Shown: positions 51,985 through 62,262 of the stretch, one piece after another | Numbering within the stretch: position 1 is the stretch's first letter | Layout: every line of letters begins with the position of its first letter | Source of the DNA: Cohnella sp. CFH 77786 | GTDB lineage: Bacteria > Bacillota > Bacilli > Paenibacillales > Paenibacillaceae | DNA: 64,000 nucleotides | Direction: 5' to 3' | Assembly: GCF_019400745.1 (NCBI RefSeq) | Contig: NZ_WJIB01000011.1 | Location: 124,001-188,000, forward strand | Notes under the pieces: generated by a model | What the model was told of the DNA's origin: nothing | Databases searched by the model: none | What the model saw: the letters and a program-made list of their open reading frames with translations, nothing else | Translations under genes and position numbers: made by a program

Positions 51985-53136
51985 ATGAAAAAAGGGCTAT
52001 GGTTGTTGATGACTCTTGCATTCATCCTGGCGACAGCTTGCTCCAAATCCGGCACGACCGGCGAAAGCACGGCGGCGACCGCTTCAGCATCCTCAGATGC
52101 GCCGGCGTCTTCTCCTTCCGCAAGCGAATCCGCGGAGGCCCAAAAGCTGCCTCGCGTCGCGTTCGTGTACATCGGCGTTCCCGGCGACGGAGGCTGGACC
52201 TACCAGCACGACCAAGGGAGAATCATGCTGGAGAAGGAGCTCGGCATCAAGGCGACCGTTGTCGAGAACGTGCCGGAAGGCGCGGACGCGGAGAGAGTTT
52301 TCACCGAACTTGCGCAAAACCACGACATCGTCATCGGAACCAGCTTCGGATATATGGACCCGATGTACAACGTCGCCCAGAAATTCCCGAAAGTCAAATT
52401 CCTGCATGCGACGGGCTACAAAACGCTGCCGAACATGGCGACTTACATGGGCAGGGAATATCAAAGCGCGTATTTGGTCGGCATGGCCGCAGGCAAGATG
52501 ACGAAGAACAACCGCATCGGCTATGTTGGGGCGTACCCGATCCCGGAAGTCATTTACACGATCAACGCTTTTACGCTGGGGGCCCAAAGCGTCAATCCGA
52601 ACGTCGAGGTTGGCGTCGTGTGGTCCAACACCTGGTTCGATCCGACCGTCGAGCGGCAAGCCGCCCTGAGCCTGCTGGATAAAGGAGTAGACATTCTGGC
52701 CGCGTACCAGGACTCGCCGGCCGGACTTGAAGCGGCGGCTGAGAGGGGGAAATTCGGCATCGGCAACGATTCCGACATGAGCCGGTATGCCCCGGATTAT
52801 TACATTTCGAACAACGTATTCAACTGGGGGCCATATTACGTAAGCGCGGTGAAGAGCCTGATGGACGGCACCTGGCAGACGGGCAGCTACTGGGGAACGA
52901 TGAAGGACGGAATCGTCGACATCGCCCCGCTCGGGAAGAACGTTCCTCAAGACGTGAAAGATCTGGTGGAAGCCAAGCGCAAACAAATCATGGACGGAAG
53001 CTTTACTGTATTCAGCGGCAGGATCCTCGACCAGGAAGGCAAGGAGAGGCTGGGAGAAGGAGCGGTCATGAAGGACGAGGACATCCTGAACATGAACTGG
53101 TTCGTCAAAGGAATTACCGGAACGATACCGAAATAA
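51985..53136 (+). CDS. BMP-family substrate-binding lipoprotein (PnrA-like nucleoside-binding)
   Basis: A 383-aa surface lipoprotein: signal peptide and lipobox ATAC (Cys19), Ser/Ala-rich linker, then the BMP domain with YIGVPGDGGWTYQHDQGR, GTSFGYMDPMYNVAQKFPKV and YVGAYPIPEVIYTINAFTLG. BMP proteins such as PnrA bind purine nucleosides for ABC import. The ATPase and permease genes usually beside it are absent here. The downstream Rieske oxygenase and adenine deaminase suggest a purine-related ligand. AGAGGGAGAG precedes the ATG. Confidence 0.93.
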   Translation: MKKGLWLLMTLAFILATACSKSGTTGESTAATASASSDAPASSPSASESAEAQKLPRVAFVYIGVPGDGGWTYQHDQGRIMLEKELGIKATVVENVPEGADAERVFTELAQNHDIVIGTSFGYMDPMYNVAQKFPKVKFLHATGYKTLPNMATYMGREYQSAYLVGMAAGKMTKNNRIGYVGAYPIPEVIYTINAFTLGAQSVNPNVEVGVVWSNTWFDPTVERQAALSLLDKGVDILAAYQDSPAGLEAAAERGKFGIGNDSDMSRYAPDYYISNNVFNWGPYYVSAVKSLMDGTWQTGSYWGTMKDGIVDIAPLGKNVPQDVKDLVEAKRKQIMDGSFTVFSGRILDQEGKERLGEGAVMKDEDILNMNWFVKGITGTIPK

Positions 53137-53157
53137 CCGATAGAGGAGGTGGCGGCC

Positions 53158-54141
53158 GTGTCTGCACCGATACGGGATCCGGCGCTGTGGCGGGAATGGC
53201 ATCCCGTTGCCTTATCATCCAAATTGGGGACCCAGCCGCAGCAAGTGAAAGTATTGGGCGAGAACGTCGTCCTGTTCCGGACTCGCGACGGCGTTCGGGC
53301 GATGCGGGATTTGTGCATCCACCGCGGGGTACCGTTGTCGCTGGGCCGGGTGGAGAACGATCGGCTCCTCTGCGCTTACCACGGGTGGCAGTACGACGGC
53401 AGCGGGGCGTGCGTCTGCATCCCTGCTTTGCCGGCCGGACAGACGATTCCGCCGAAGGCCAGAACGCCCCGTTTCGAGTGCGTGGAGAGGATAGGCTTCA
53501 TCTGGGTATGTCTGGGAGAGCCGAAGGAGCCGGAGCCTCCGTACGCGAAGTATGGAGAAGAAGGCTTGATTCCCCTGCGGATGGGACCGTACCCGGTGAA
53601 CGCCTCGGCTCCGCGCGTCGTCGAAAATTTCCTTGACGTGTCCCATTTGATGTTCGTCCATGAAGGGCTATTGGGCGATAGCGCCTACTCCGAAATCAAT
53701 GACTACGAAATGTCGGAAACGGACGGAGTGATCCGCTCGGGCGAGATCGCCGTATATCAACCGGATCCGGACGGGCGCGGCCAGGGCGTGACCAGCATCT
53801 ACGTATACGAGATTTTCGGTCCGATGGCCGTCAGGCTCGTGAAACGCGCGTTAGGAACGGACGAAAAGTTCCATTTGTTCCTGTTCGTGCTGCCGGAATC
53901 GGAGACGGCTTGCACGGCGTTTATGCTGCAATTGAGGAACTACGGCGCGGACGTGCCGGACGAAGTGTTCGTCGAATTCCAGGACCGCTTGCTGGAACAG
54001 GATAAGGTCATCGTGGAGCACCAGAAGCCGGAGCTGCTCCCGCTCGATCTGCAGGCGGAGTTGCATCTGAAATGCGACAGAGTCAGCATCGCTTACCGCC
54101 GTAAGTTGAAGGAGTTGGGCGTTACGTTCGGAACGGAATGA
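53158..54141 (+). CDS. Rieske non-heme iron oxygenase, large subunit (demethylase-like)
   Basis: A 327-aa oxygenase component. The Rieske [2Fe-2S] ligands are CIHRG and CAYHGW (CxH-x17-CxxH) within residues 45-70; the mononuclear iron motif is NFLDVSHLMFVHEG (D-x3-H-x4-H) near 160. The size matches vanillate-demethylase-type (group with CobB-like reductase) enzymes that remove O- or N-methyl groups. No reductase gene is nearby, so electrons must come from an unlinked partner. GTG 53158 is placed 7 bases after GGAGG. It lies 21 bases after the BMP gene and 37 before adenine deaminase. Confidence 0.9.
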   Translation: MSAPIRDPALWREWHPVALSSKLGTQPQQVKVLGENVVLFRTRDGVRAMRDLCIHRGVPLSLGRVENDRLLCAYHGWQYDGSGACVCIPALPAGQTIPPKARTPRFECVERIGFIWVCLGEPKEPEPPYAKYGEEGLIPLRMGPYPVNASAPRVVENFLDVSHLMFVHEGLLGDSAYSEINDYEMSETDGVIRSGEIAVYQPDPDGRGQGVTSIYVYEIFGPMAVRLVKRALGTDEKFHLFLFVLPESETACTAFMLQLRNYGADVPDEVFVEFQDRLLEQDKVIVEHQKPELLPLDLQAELHLKCDRVSIAYRRKLKELGVTFGTE

Positions 54142-54178
54142 ACCGGACATGACTTGAATGTCGAAGGAGATGGTGGCC

Positions 54179-56011
54179 GTGGGTGCATCAGCAGGATTCG
54201 AGAGGGAGCCGCTTCACCGAATGTTGACGGAGCTGACGGCGGTTGCCCGCGGCAACCGCCCGGCAAGCTTGGTTGTCCGGGGCGGCATTCTCGTCAACGT
54301 CTGTTCGGGAGAACTGCTGGAAGGAATGTCGGTCGCGTTCGCCGGTTCGCGTATCGCTTACGTCGGCCGGGACGTCTCGCATGCGATCGGAGAAGGGACC
54401 CGGATCGTCGAGGCGGACGGGCGATACATCGCGCCCGGGTTGCTCGATGGACATTGCCATATCGAAAGCACGCAAATGACGGCGTCCTCCTTCGCCCGGG
54501 CCGTGCTTCCCCGAGGGACGACGGGCGGCTTCTTCGACCCGCACGAGATCGCCAACGTGCTCGGGCTCGAAGGAATCCGCTTGATGCTGGAGGAAGCCCG
54601 CACGACCCCGCTGGCCGCGTACCTGCAGGCCCCATCCTGCGTTCCGTCGGCCGGAGCGGAGTTCGAGACGGCCGGGGCTTCGCTGGGGCCGGCGGAAATC
54701 GAAGAGGCGCTGTCCTGGGGGCGGGACGTCATCGGACTCGGCGAAGTGATGAACTTTCCGGGCGTCGTGTACGGGGACGAACGTATGCTGGGAGAGATCG
54801 CAGCTGCGCTTCGCGCCGGCAAAATCGTGGACGGCCATTTCACGTGGCCCGCGTCGGATTGGCGTCTGCCTGTCTACGCGGCCGCGGGCGTCAGCGGCGA
54901 TCACGAATGCGTAACGCCGGATGACGTCGCGGAGCGGGTGCGGCTCGGCATGTACGCCAAAATGCGCCAAGGCTCCGCGTGGCAGGATGTCGCCCGGACG
55001 ATACGCGCGCATACGGAACGGGGAATCGATCCCCGCCGCATGATGCTCGTCACCGACGACCGAAGCGCGGAATCCCTGCTCGACGAAGGCCATATGGATT
55101 TCGTCGTGCGACTGGCCATCCGCCAGGGCGTCAAACCGGTGACCGCTTTCCAGATGGCGACTCTGAATACGGCGGAGCGGTTCGGCGTGGCGAGGGACGT
55201 CGGTTCCGTCACTCCGGGGACGTTCGGCGACGTCATTCTGCTGGACGGAGCGCTGGCCGACGTGAACGTGAGCATTACGATCGCCGCGGGACGGATCGTG
55301 GCGGAGAACGGTCGGATGACGGCGGATTGGCCGGCCTTCGCCTATCCCCCTGCCGCAAGGCACACCGTGCGAGTCGGAAAGGAACTCGGCGAAGGCGATT
55401 TCCGGATCCCGGCTCCTGTCGATTCCGGGATGCTGACGGCCCGGGCGATCGAACCGATCGAAAACCAGACCGAGACCCGGGAGCGTTTCGTTCAGGTGAA
55501 GGCGGAGAAGGGGGCGGTACGCCTAGATCCGTCGTCCGGGCTATGCAAGATCGCCGTTTTCGAACGCCACTTCGCCAGCGGCGGCAAGTCGGTCGCGCTG
55601 CTGGCGGGGGTCGGTTTCGACCGTCCGGCCGCCATCGCCATGACCGTCGCGCACGACAGCCATAACCTGCTGGTTGTCGGCAACGACGACGGGCTTATGT
55701 CGGCCGCGGCCAATTCCGTCATCTCTTGTCAGGGAGGCATTTCGGTGGTGGGCGCGGGAGAGCCCGTATTGTTCGAGCTCCCGGTAGCCGGCCTTATGTC
55801 CGATGCCGATCCGGAGTCGGTCGCGGAGCGGTCCCGTGCCGTCGGGCAGGCGCTGAAGGACGTCGGCTGCCGGCTGAATTCGGCGCTGATGACCCTGTCG
55901 CTGCTCGCGCTGGTCGTGATTCCGGAGCTGAGGCTGTCGGACAAAGGCTTGGTCCGCATTTCGCCCGACGGGATCCGGAGAGTGTCGCTGTTCCCGGATT
56001 TCGAGGAATAG
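54179..56011 (+). CDS. ade: Adenine deaminase
   Basis: A 610-aa amidohydrolase converting adenine to hypoxanthine. Metal and catalytic motifs are DGHCHIEST, FDPHEIANVLGLEG, GLGEVMNFPGVVYGD and SGDHECVTPDD; the C-terminal domain has VAHDSHNLLVVGNDD and QGGISVV. The region around residue 220 (VDGHFTWPASDWRLPVYAAA) differs from the usual 'GHaPGLsGkdLnaY', so the pocket may be altered and the substrate might be a modified purine. GTG 54179 follows AAGGAG; ATG 54158 has no site. Third gene of the BMP-Rieske-ade group. Confidence 0.92.
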   Translation: MGASAGFEREPLHRMLTELTAVARGNRPASLVVRGGILVNVCSGELLEGMSVAFAGSRIAYVGRDVSHAIGEGTRIVEADGRYIAPGLLDGHCHIESTQMTASSFARAVLPRGTTGGFFDPHEIANVLGLEGIRLMLEEARTTPLAAYLQAPSCVPSAGAEFETAGASLGPAEIEEALSWGRDVIGLGEVMNFPGVVYGDERMLGEIAAALRAGKIVDGHFTWPASDWRLPVYAAAGVSGDHECVTPDDVAERVRLGMYAKMRQGSAWQDVARTIRAHTERGIDPRRMMLVTDDRSAESLLDEGHMDFVVRLAIRQGVKPVTAFQMATLNTAERFGVARDVGSVTPGTFGDVILLDGALADVNVSITIAAGRIVAENGRMTADWPAFAYPPAARHTVRVGKELGEGDFRIPAPVDSGMLTARAIEPIENQTETRERFVQVKAEKGAVRLDPSSGLCKIAVFERHFASGGKSVALLAGVGFDRPAAIAMTVAHDSHNLLVVGNDDGLMSAAANSVISCQGGISVVGAGEPVLFELPVAGLMSDADPESVAERSRAVGQALKDVGCRLNSALMTLSLLALVVIPELRLSDKGLVRISPDGIRRVSLFPDFEE

Positions 56012-56041
56012 CGGTTCCCGAAACTTTCAAAGATTTTGATC

Positions 56042-56077
56042 GGCCCCTCAGGCTTCCCGGCCTTTCGGGCCTTTTTT
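56042..56077 (+). terminator. Terminator after adenine deaminase
   Basis: Nested stem GGCCC..GGGCC with inner AGGC..GCCT, followed by TTTTTT. Confidence 0.6.
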
Positions 56078-56269
56078 CATGGTCGCCGCTTGGTAAGACG
56101 TAGGAGCTGCTTTCATCGTCCGCGGAGGTCTGCCGAACTGAACCATGCAGCGCAATACGCGATTCCCGTTGTCGTAATCGCATTGGTCTGCGGCGGCCGG
56201 CGGCCCGGACCCGATGCGGCAGAACGCTAGAGACCCTTGGACCGCCGGAATCTTTTTCGTTGTCGTCAC
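56048..56269 (-). CDS. Possible 73-residue protein (weak)
   Basis: Within the 377-base gap between ade and the ligase gene, a minus-strand frame opens at GTG 56269 behind GAGG (6-base spacing). It reads MTTTKKIPAVQGSLAF and later DNGNRVLRCMVQFGRPP and ends in a Lys/Arg-rich tail inside the ade terminator. Composition is plausible, with three cysteines, but the gene overlaps that terminator and has no recognised family. The rest of the gap shows nothing. Confidence 0.3.
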   Translation of the reverse strand: MTTTKKIPAVQGSLAFCRIGSGPPAAADQCDYDNGNRVLRCMVQFGRPPRTMKAAPTSYQAATMKKGPKGREA

Positions 56270-56352
56270 GTATTACCTCGGCTTTTACTCCTGCGTACTT
56301 CGGCAAGGCCGAAGCGTCGAGGCGGAAACGCGCGGTTCGGATGCATAAAATG

Positions 56353-56385
56353 GAAAAAAAGAACCCTTGCGCCGCAAGGGTTCTT
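56353..56385 (-). terminator. Terminator of the DNA ligase gene
   Basis: On the minus strand AAGAACCCTTGCG pairs with CGCAAGGGTTCTT and is followed by a seven-base T-run. Confidence 0.85.
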
Positions 56386-56388
56386 CGT

Positions 56389-57240
56389 TCATACAACAAA
56401 TTCGACGAACTCCGGGGAGCGCAGCGTCCCCGCACGCGTCCAGTTCCGGAACCGAACGCGGGCTTTGATGCTCGGCTGGACATAAACGAAATTCCGGTCC
56501 TCGCCGGTGACGATGCTCTTCGAAACGCCGTAGAATGCGTTTCTGTGCGCGGAAGGGACGGCCAATTCCATAACTCCGAGCGGTATGCCTTGATGCTGCA
56601 GGAGCCAACCGAACTGGTTTTTCCGATAACCGGCGATCGTCACGTCGGCGTACTGGTAATGGATGATTTTGATCCACGCCGGATCCCGTCGGCCGAAGTA
56701 CCGGCTGTCCTTCTTCTTGGCCACCATTCCCTCGAGCCGCTTTTCGCAGATAGCTTCGAACATCGACACCCCCGAGCCTTCAACATGGATCACCCGGGAA
56801 AAATGATGGTTCTCGTCGAGAACCCGGGCAAGCAGCGCCTTTCTGTCCGTCAACGGCCGCCCGCGGAGATCTTCGCCTTTGTAGCGGAGGAGATCGAACG
56901 CAAAGAAGATCGCGGGCCGCCGAACGCGGGCTTGCATGATCGCCATCGGCTTACGGGTTAAAAAACGTTTCTGGATGAGTTCGAAGTCGATCGTTCCCGT
57001 GTCGGGGTTTACGCATGCGACCTCGCCGTCCAGAACGGCGTCGGAGTTATCTTCGATCGGGACGTTGTGCAGCTCCGGATACTGAGCCGTAACGTCCAGG
57101 CAGCTTCTGGTGAATAGCTGCGTTTTGCCGTTTTCGATGGAGACGATCATTCGGTGACCGTCGATTTTCGGTTCGAATAAGTACCGGTCATCGTCGAACG
57201 GCTTCTCTTGTTTTTCCAGCAGCATCGGGGGCAAGAACAT
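56389..57240 (-). CDS. Stand-alone ATP-dependent DNA ligase domain
   Basis: A 283-aa ligase of the LigD/YkoU ligase-domain class without polymerase or nuclease domains. The nucleotidyl-transferase motif I is EPKIDGHR (catalytic Lys); others include LDGEVAC, FFAFDLLRYKG, EGMVAKKKDSRY and WIKIIHYQY. The OB-fold end (QPSIKARVRFRNWT, then LRSPEFVEFVV) is complete. Related proteins in Paenibacillaceae act in repair, possibly with Ku in spores; no Ku gene is nearby. The ATG at 57240 is favoured by an upstream GGTGG; 57255 is also in frame. Confidence 0.9.
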   Translation of the reverse strand: MFLPPMLLEKQEKPFDDDRYLFEPKIDGHRMIVSIENGKTQLFTRSCLDVTAQYPELHNVPIEDNSDAVLDGEVACVNPDTGTIDFELIQKRFLTRKPMAIMQARVRRPAIFFAFDLLRYKGEDLRGRPLTDRKALLARVLDENHHFSRVIHVEGSGVSMFEAICEKRLEGMVAKKKDSRYFGRRDPAWIKIIHYQYADVTIAGYRKNQFGWLLQHQGIPLGVMELAVPSAHRNAFYGVSKSIVTGEDRNFVYVQPSIKARVRFRNWTRAGTLRSPEFVEFVV

Positions 57241-57442
57241 CGGACATACCACCATTCTATAAACAATGATATACCGATTGTAGCACTCGGAATTTACCTT
57301 GTGACTCGGTAAGTTTTTGCATGGAAGGAAATGCGCGGGATCCGGAATCGAATATGAAGAGGTAAACGGTTTCCGAAATCGAAAGGGTCAAAACCCGCTT
57401 TTGGCGGGTTAGGTTCGAAGTGGAACGCAGCCTCGGACAATA

Positions 57443-57471
57443 AGAAAAGAAGCCTTGCTTATCAAGGCTTC
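57443..57471 (-). terminator. Terminator after tRNA-Gly
   Basis: On the minus strand GAAGCCTTG pairs with CAAGGCTTC and is followed by TTTTCTT. Confidence 0.8.
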
Positions 57472-57486
57472 ACGGTTATGTTCTTA

Positions 57487-57560
57487 TGGAGCGGGTGAAG
57501 GGAATCGAACCCTCGCCTCAAGCTTGGGAAGCTGGCGTTCTACCATTGAACTACACCCGC
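57487..57560 (-). tRNA. tRNA-Gly (CCC anticodon)
   Basis: The minus strand begins GCGGGTGTAGTTCAATGGT and folds as a cloverleaf with anticodon loop TTCCCAA (anticodon CCC), T-loop GTTCGATT and an encoded CCA after discriminator T. The anticodon stem CCAGC / GCTTG contains one C-U mismatch. It would read GGG codons. Confidence 0.93.
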
Positions 57561-57791
57561 GCGTTCGTGTGGAGCAAGAGATATAATAGCACAGACGTAC
57601 GTGGGAATCAACGGTCTCGTGATCTTGCTCAAAACAGGCTCTATTTTATCCGCCTCCACCATTCGCATCCCGCCAATCGCATTCCGGCCAACCGACTAAC
57701 CGAACCTCGCCGATCGCCCCCTCACGCCAACTGCCCCCACACGAGCCGGATCGCATTCCCCTGCTCCCTTTTCCTTTTGCGGAAGACTTCG

Positions 57792-57800
57792 TGTTATAAT
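57792..57800 (+). promoter_or_regulatory. Extended minus-10 promoter for the ysoA-like gene
   Basis: TGTTATAAT is a perfect minus-10 with the TGn extension, 49 bases before the ATG. No good minus-35 is found at the right distance, which is usual for extended minus-10 promoters. Confidence 0.5.
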
Positions 57801-57848
57801 GCGGGGGACCGAACCTGCGGCCGTTCGCCGCCCGGAAGGGGATTCGCG

Positions 57849-58778
57849 ATGTCCGACCGCACCAATGACAACTTGGTGTTGTTTCCGAAAACGCTGGACT
57901 ACTATCAAATCAAATTAACGAAAATGCTGGAGACGGAGCGTTACGGCGACGCCAAGGAGCTGCTCGCGTTTCTGCTTCTTTGCCGCGGGGATGCGGAACG
58001 CCACCATACGGAATGGCAAGCGCTTCTCGGATGGCTGGAAGCGGCTTTCCCTTATGCGGAGGCGACCGGCAATGCCGAATCCGCCTTCGATGGCGAGCCG
58101 GATGAGGAGGAGGAATTATCGGAATCCGATTGGGTTCGCAAACGGGTGGAGGATCGCTCGCACCAGGACGCCGAATATGTTCCCCGTCTGCTCAGAACCC
58201 TTCGGGAAGAGGGGGATCCCGAGCAGCAGATGCTGGTCATCGGCCAGCTTCTCCACGTGGTCCATCCGGATGTGGAGCCTGCTTTGCGGGAATGGCTCGC
58301 GGGACGGGAACGTCATCCTTCCGTGCAGTTCAAAGCCTTGCAGGCACTCCGCAAGCAAGGCGCATCCGGTTCCGCTGCGGTGATGAGGGAGGGGGAAATC
58401 CTGTCGCTCGATATCGGGGATACGCCGCTGGCGTTCTCGGAATTCCCGCAGGCCATTCTATCGGTCATCGAGCGGGTGCGGCAGGCGGCGGAAGTTTCCG
58501 ATCCCACGCTGGCGTATTTCTCGGAAGAAATGTGGAAGGAATGCGTGCAAGCTGCCTACGGCACTCCGATCTACGCAACCATGACCGCGGACGACGACGG
58601 CTCATCGGACGTTTGGGCGGCGGCTCTCCACCAGTTTCTGCTGGAAAAGCTGCACGGGCAGACCGGGGATGAGGACGTCCGGGAGCACTACGGCATTACG
58701 GACGAGCTGCGCTTCCGATACGAACAGGCGCTCCGCTGGCTCCGCCATTACGGCGCGGAGCCTCCCTCCGTCCGGTGA
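57849..58778 (+). CDS. ysoA: YsoA-like helical-repeat protein
   Basis: A 309-aa cytosolic protein directly upstream of tig, the place occupied by ysoA in B. subtilis. It is helical with repeat-like pairs (KTLDYYQIKLTKMLETERYG, QMLVIGQLLHVVHPDVEPAL) and an acidic loop EPDEEEELSES. No enzymatic motif is visible; a TPR or HEAT-type scaffold is likely. The ATG follows GGAAGGGG. The gene name rests on position and general character. Confidence 0.75.
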   Translation: MSDRTNDNLVLFPKTLDYYQIKLTKMLETERYGDAKELLAFLLLCRGDAERHHTEWQALLGWLEAAFPYAEATGNAESAFDGEPDEEEELSESDWVRKRVEDRSHQDAEYVPRLLRTLREEGDPEQQMLVIGQLLHVVHPDVEPALREWLAGRERHPSVQFKALQALRKQGASGSAAVMREGEILSLDIGDTPLAFSEFPQAILSVIERVRQAAEVSDPTLAYFSEEMWKECVQAAYGTPIYATMTADDDGSSDVWAAALHQFLLEKLHGQTGDEDVREHYGITDELRFRYEQALRWLRHYGAEPPSVR

Positions 58779-58797
58779 AGGCGAAGGAATCCTCGCC

Positions 58798-58826
58798 TTG
58801 CGAAGGAACGGATGTTTGTATATAAT
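58798..58826 (+). promoter_or_regulatory. Sigma-A promoter of tig
   Basis: TTGCGA (58798-58803) and a perfect TATAAT (58821-58826) have a 17-base spacer. They leave a leader of about 95 bases that contains an inverted repeat. Confidence 0.7.
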
Positions 58827-58876
58827 GTAATAGTTTATGTCAAGGGGAGCCGTTCCAACGGCAAGAAGCAAAAGGT

Positions 58877-58901
58877 GAGAGTTTGACTTGGTCAAACTCC
58901 C
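58877..58901 (+). repeat. Inverted-repeat leader element, copy 2 (tig leader)
   Basis: The segment folds as GAGTTTGAC / GTCAAACTC around a three-base loop and differs from the 3081-3107 element by only a few bases. As there, it lies just upstream of the ribosome site of the next gene. Confidence 0.55.
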
Positions 58902-58926
58902 GACAATAGTGGAGGGGAAAGTTACC

Positions 58927-60216
58927 ATGAAAGCGAATTGGGAAAAAATAGAGAAAAACGTCGGCGTGCTCGACGTGGAAGTCGAAGCGGAGCAAGTCGC
59001 GGCCGCGTTGGACAAGGCGTTCAAGAAAGTCGTCGCCAAGGTCAACGTACCGGGATTCCGCAAAGGCAAAGTGCCGCGCACCATTTTCGAAGCGCGTTTC
59101 GGCGCGGAGAGCCTGTACCAGGACGCCATCGACATCCTGCTTCCGCAAGCCTATTCCGAAGCGGTCGAGCAGACGGGCATCGAGCCGGTTGACCGTCCGG
59201 AAGTGGACGTCGAGCAATTCGGCAAAGGCCAAACCTTTAAGTTCAAAGCCAAAGTCACGGTTAAACCCGAAGTCAAACTCGGCGAGTATAAGGGGATCGA
59301 AACTCCGGCCGTCGATAGCGAAGTAACCGACGAAGAGATCAACATGGAACTCGAGCGTCTCCAGCAGCGACATGCGGAGCTGGTCGTCATCGACGAAGGT
59401 CCCGCCCAAATGGGCGACACGGCCGTCATCGACTTCGAAGGCTTCCTGGACGGCGTGCCGTTCGAAGGCGGCAAAGGCGAGCGCTATTCGCTCGAACTCG
59501 GCTCCGGTTCGTTCATTCCCGGATTCGAAGAGCAAGTCGCCGGCCTTAACATCGCCGAAGAGAAGGACATTAATGTCACGTTCCCGGAGAATTACCATGC
59601 CGAGAACCTGGCCGGCAAGCCGGTCGTATTCAAGGTCAAGCTTCACGAGATCAAGCGCAAGAACCTTCCGGCCCTCGACGACGAGTTCGCGAAGGACGTC
59701 AGCGAATTCGATACGCTGGAGGAATACAAACAGGATTTGGCGGCAAAGCTGAAAGAACGCAAGGCCAAAGACGCGGAAATCGCCCGTGAGACGGCTGTGG
59801 TCGACAAAGCCGCCGAAGCCGCCGAAGTCGACGTTCCGGAAGTGATGATCGAGAACGAAATCGAGCAAATGATGAAGGATTTCGAGAGCCGCCTCCGCAT
59901 GCAGGGCATGAACCTCGACCTGTACTACCAGTTCAGCGGGCAGAACAAAGAAGCGCTTAAAGAACAGATGAAAGCCGATGCTGCCAAACGCGTGCGCAAC
60001 AATCTGGTTCTCGAAGCGATCGCGAAAGCCGAGAACTTGGAGATCGCCGAATCGGAGGTGGACGAGGAGCTCGAAAACCTGTCTAAGGTGTACAGCCGCC
60101 CGGTGGAAGAGCTTCGCAGCATTTTCTCTTCGAACGGCTACCTGGACACGCTGACTTCCGACCTGAAGGTCCGCAAAGCGGTGAAGTTCCTCGTCGAGCA
60201 GAGCAAAACGGCCTAA
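58927..60216 (+). CDS. tig: Trigger factor
   Basis: A 429-aa ribosome-associated chaperone. The N-terminal domain carries the ribosome-docking signature [10 protein letters not shown]; an FKBP-type prolyl isomerase domain is around 160-245 ([20 protein letters not shown]); and the helical C-terminal chaperone arms follow. It binds nascent chains at the exit tunnel. The ATG at 58927 follows GTGGAGGGG. Followed by a terminator and then a separate clpP promoter, so tig and clpP are separate units. Confidence 0.97.
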   Translation: MKANWEKIEKNVGVLDVEVEAEQVAAALDKAFKKVVAKVNVPGFRKGKVPRTIFEARFGAESLYQDAIDILLPQAYSEAVEQTGIEPVDRPEVDVEQFGKGQTFKFKAKVTVKPEVKLGEYKGIETPAVDSEVTDEEINMELERLQQRHAELVVIDEGPAQMGDTAVIDFEGFLDGVPFEGGKGERYSLELGSGSFIPGFEEQVAGLNIAEEKDINVTFPENYHAENLAGKPVVFKVKLHEIKRKNLPALDDEFAKDVSEFDTLEEYKQDLAAKLKERKAKDAEIARETAVVDKAAEAAEVDVPEVMIENEIEQMMKDFESRLRMQGMNLDLYYQFSGQNKEALKEQMKADAAKRVRNNLVLEAIAKAENLEIAESEVDEELENLSKVYSRPVEELRSIFSSNGYLDTLTSDLKVRKAVKFLVEQSKTA

Positions 60217-60237
60217 GGCCGACATAGGACAGACGGG

Positions 60238-60270
60238 ATAAGGCACGTGTCGTTCGCGTGCCTTATTTTT
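60238..60270 (+). terminator. Terminator after tig
   Basis: The stem ATAAGGCACG / CGTGCCTTAT ends in ATTTTT. Confidence 0.85.
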
Positions 60271-60315
60271 CACCGGGGACGCAATAAACCGCTTCCCGAT
60301 GGGCGGTTCGTCAAC

Positions 60316-60344
60316 ATGACATTCCGCTTTGAACGTGTTAGAAT
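60316..60344 (+). promoter_or_regulatory. Sigma-A promoter of clpP
   Basis: ATGACA (60316-60321) and TAGAAT (60339-60344) have a 17-base spacer, 45 bases before the clpP ATG. No CtsR-type direct heptad repeat was found around it. Confidence 0.7.
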
Positions 60345-60388
60345 ATTACCGATGATTCGAAGTCCACAATGAAAAGAGGTTGGTCGGA

Positions 60389-60979
60389 ATGAGTTTGGTC
60401 CCAATGGTCGTCGAACAAACCAACCGCGGCGAGCGGTCGTATGACATTTACTCCAGGCTCCTCAAGGACCGGATAATTTTTCTCGGAAGCGCCATTGACG
60501 ACGACGTCGCCAATCTCGTCATCGCCCAACTGCTTTTCCTGGCGGCGGAAGATCCGGAGAAAGACATCTCCTTGTATATCAATTCGCCCGGCGGTTCCGT
60601 GACGGCCGGCATGGGCATCTACGATACGATGCAGTTCATCAAGCCGGATGTTTCGACGATCTGCTGCGGCATGGCGGCCAGCATGGGCTCGCTCCTGCTG
60701 ACCGCGGGCGCCAAGGGCAAACGGTTCGCTCTCCCGAACAGCGAGATCATGATCCACCAGCCCCTCGGCGGAGTGAGAGGCCAGGCATCCGATATCAAGA
60801 TTCACGCGGATTGGATCGTCAAGACGAAGGAAAAGCTCAATCGCATCTACGTGGAACGTACGGGACAGCCGTACGAAAAAATCGAGCGCGACACGGATCG
60901 CGACAACTTCATGAGTGCGGAGGAAGCCGTGGAATACGGTCTCATCGACCGCGTGATATCCGCGCCCATCCCCGTTTAA
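60389..60979 (+). CDS. clpP: ATP-dependent Clp protease proteolytic subunit
   Basis: A 196-aa serine peptidase that forms the tetradecameric ClpP chamber. The catalytic triad is Ser98 (GMAASMGS), His123 (MIHQPLGG) and Asp172 (DTDRDNF). Length and the N-terminal [20 protein letters not shown] are standard. The start is placed at ATG 60389, with a GAGGTTGG site; in-frame ATG 60380 is weaker. It is followed 12 bases later by clpX, so protease and unfoldase are made together. In B. subtilis clpP and clpX are unlinked, but the pairing is common elsewhere. Confidence 0.97.
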   Translation: MSLVPMVVEQTNRGERSYDIYSRLLKDRIIFLGSAIDDDVANLVIAQLLFLAAEDPEKDISLYINSPGGSVTAGMGIYDTMQFIKPDVSTICCGMAASMGSLLLTAGAKGKRFALPNSEIMIHQPLGGVRGQASDIKIHADWIVKTKEKLNRIYVERTGQPYEKIERDTDRDNFMSAEEAVEYGLIDRVISAPIPV

Positions 60980-60991
60980 AGGAGGGTTCCC

Positions 60992-62251
<1,260 letters not shown>

Positions 62252-62262
62252 GCTGCAGATAG

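Noticed and set aside
60217-60388. CtsR heat-shock operator upstream of clpP
   Set aside because: No tandem GGTCAAA heptads were found; only a plain sigma-A promoter is visible.
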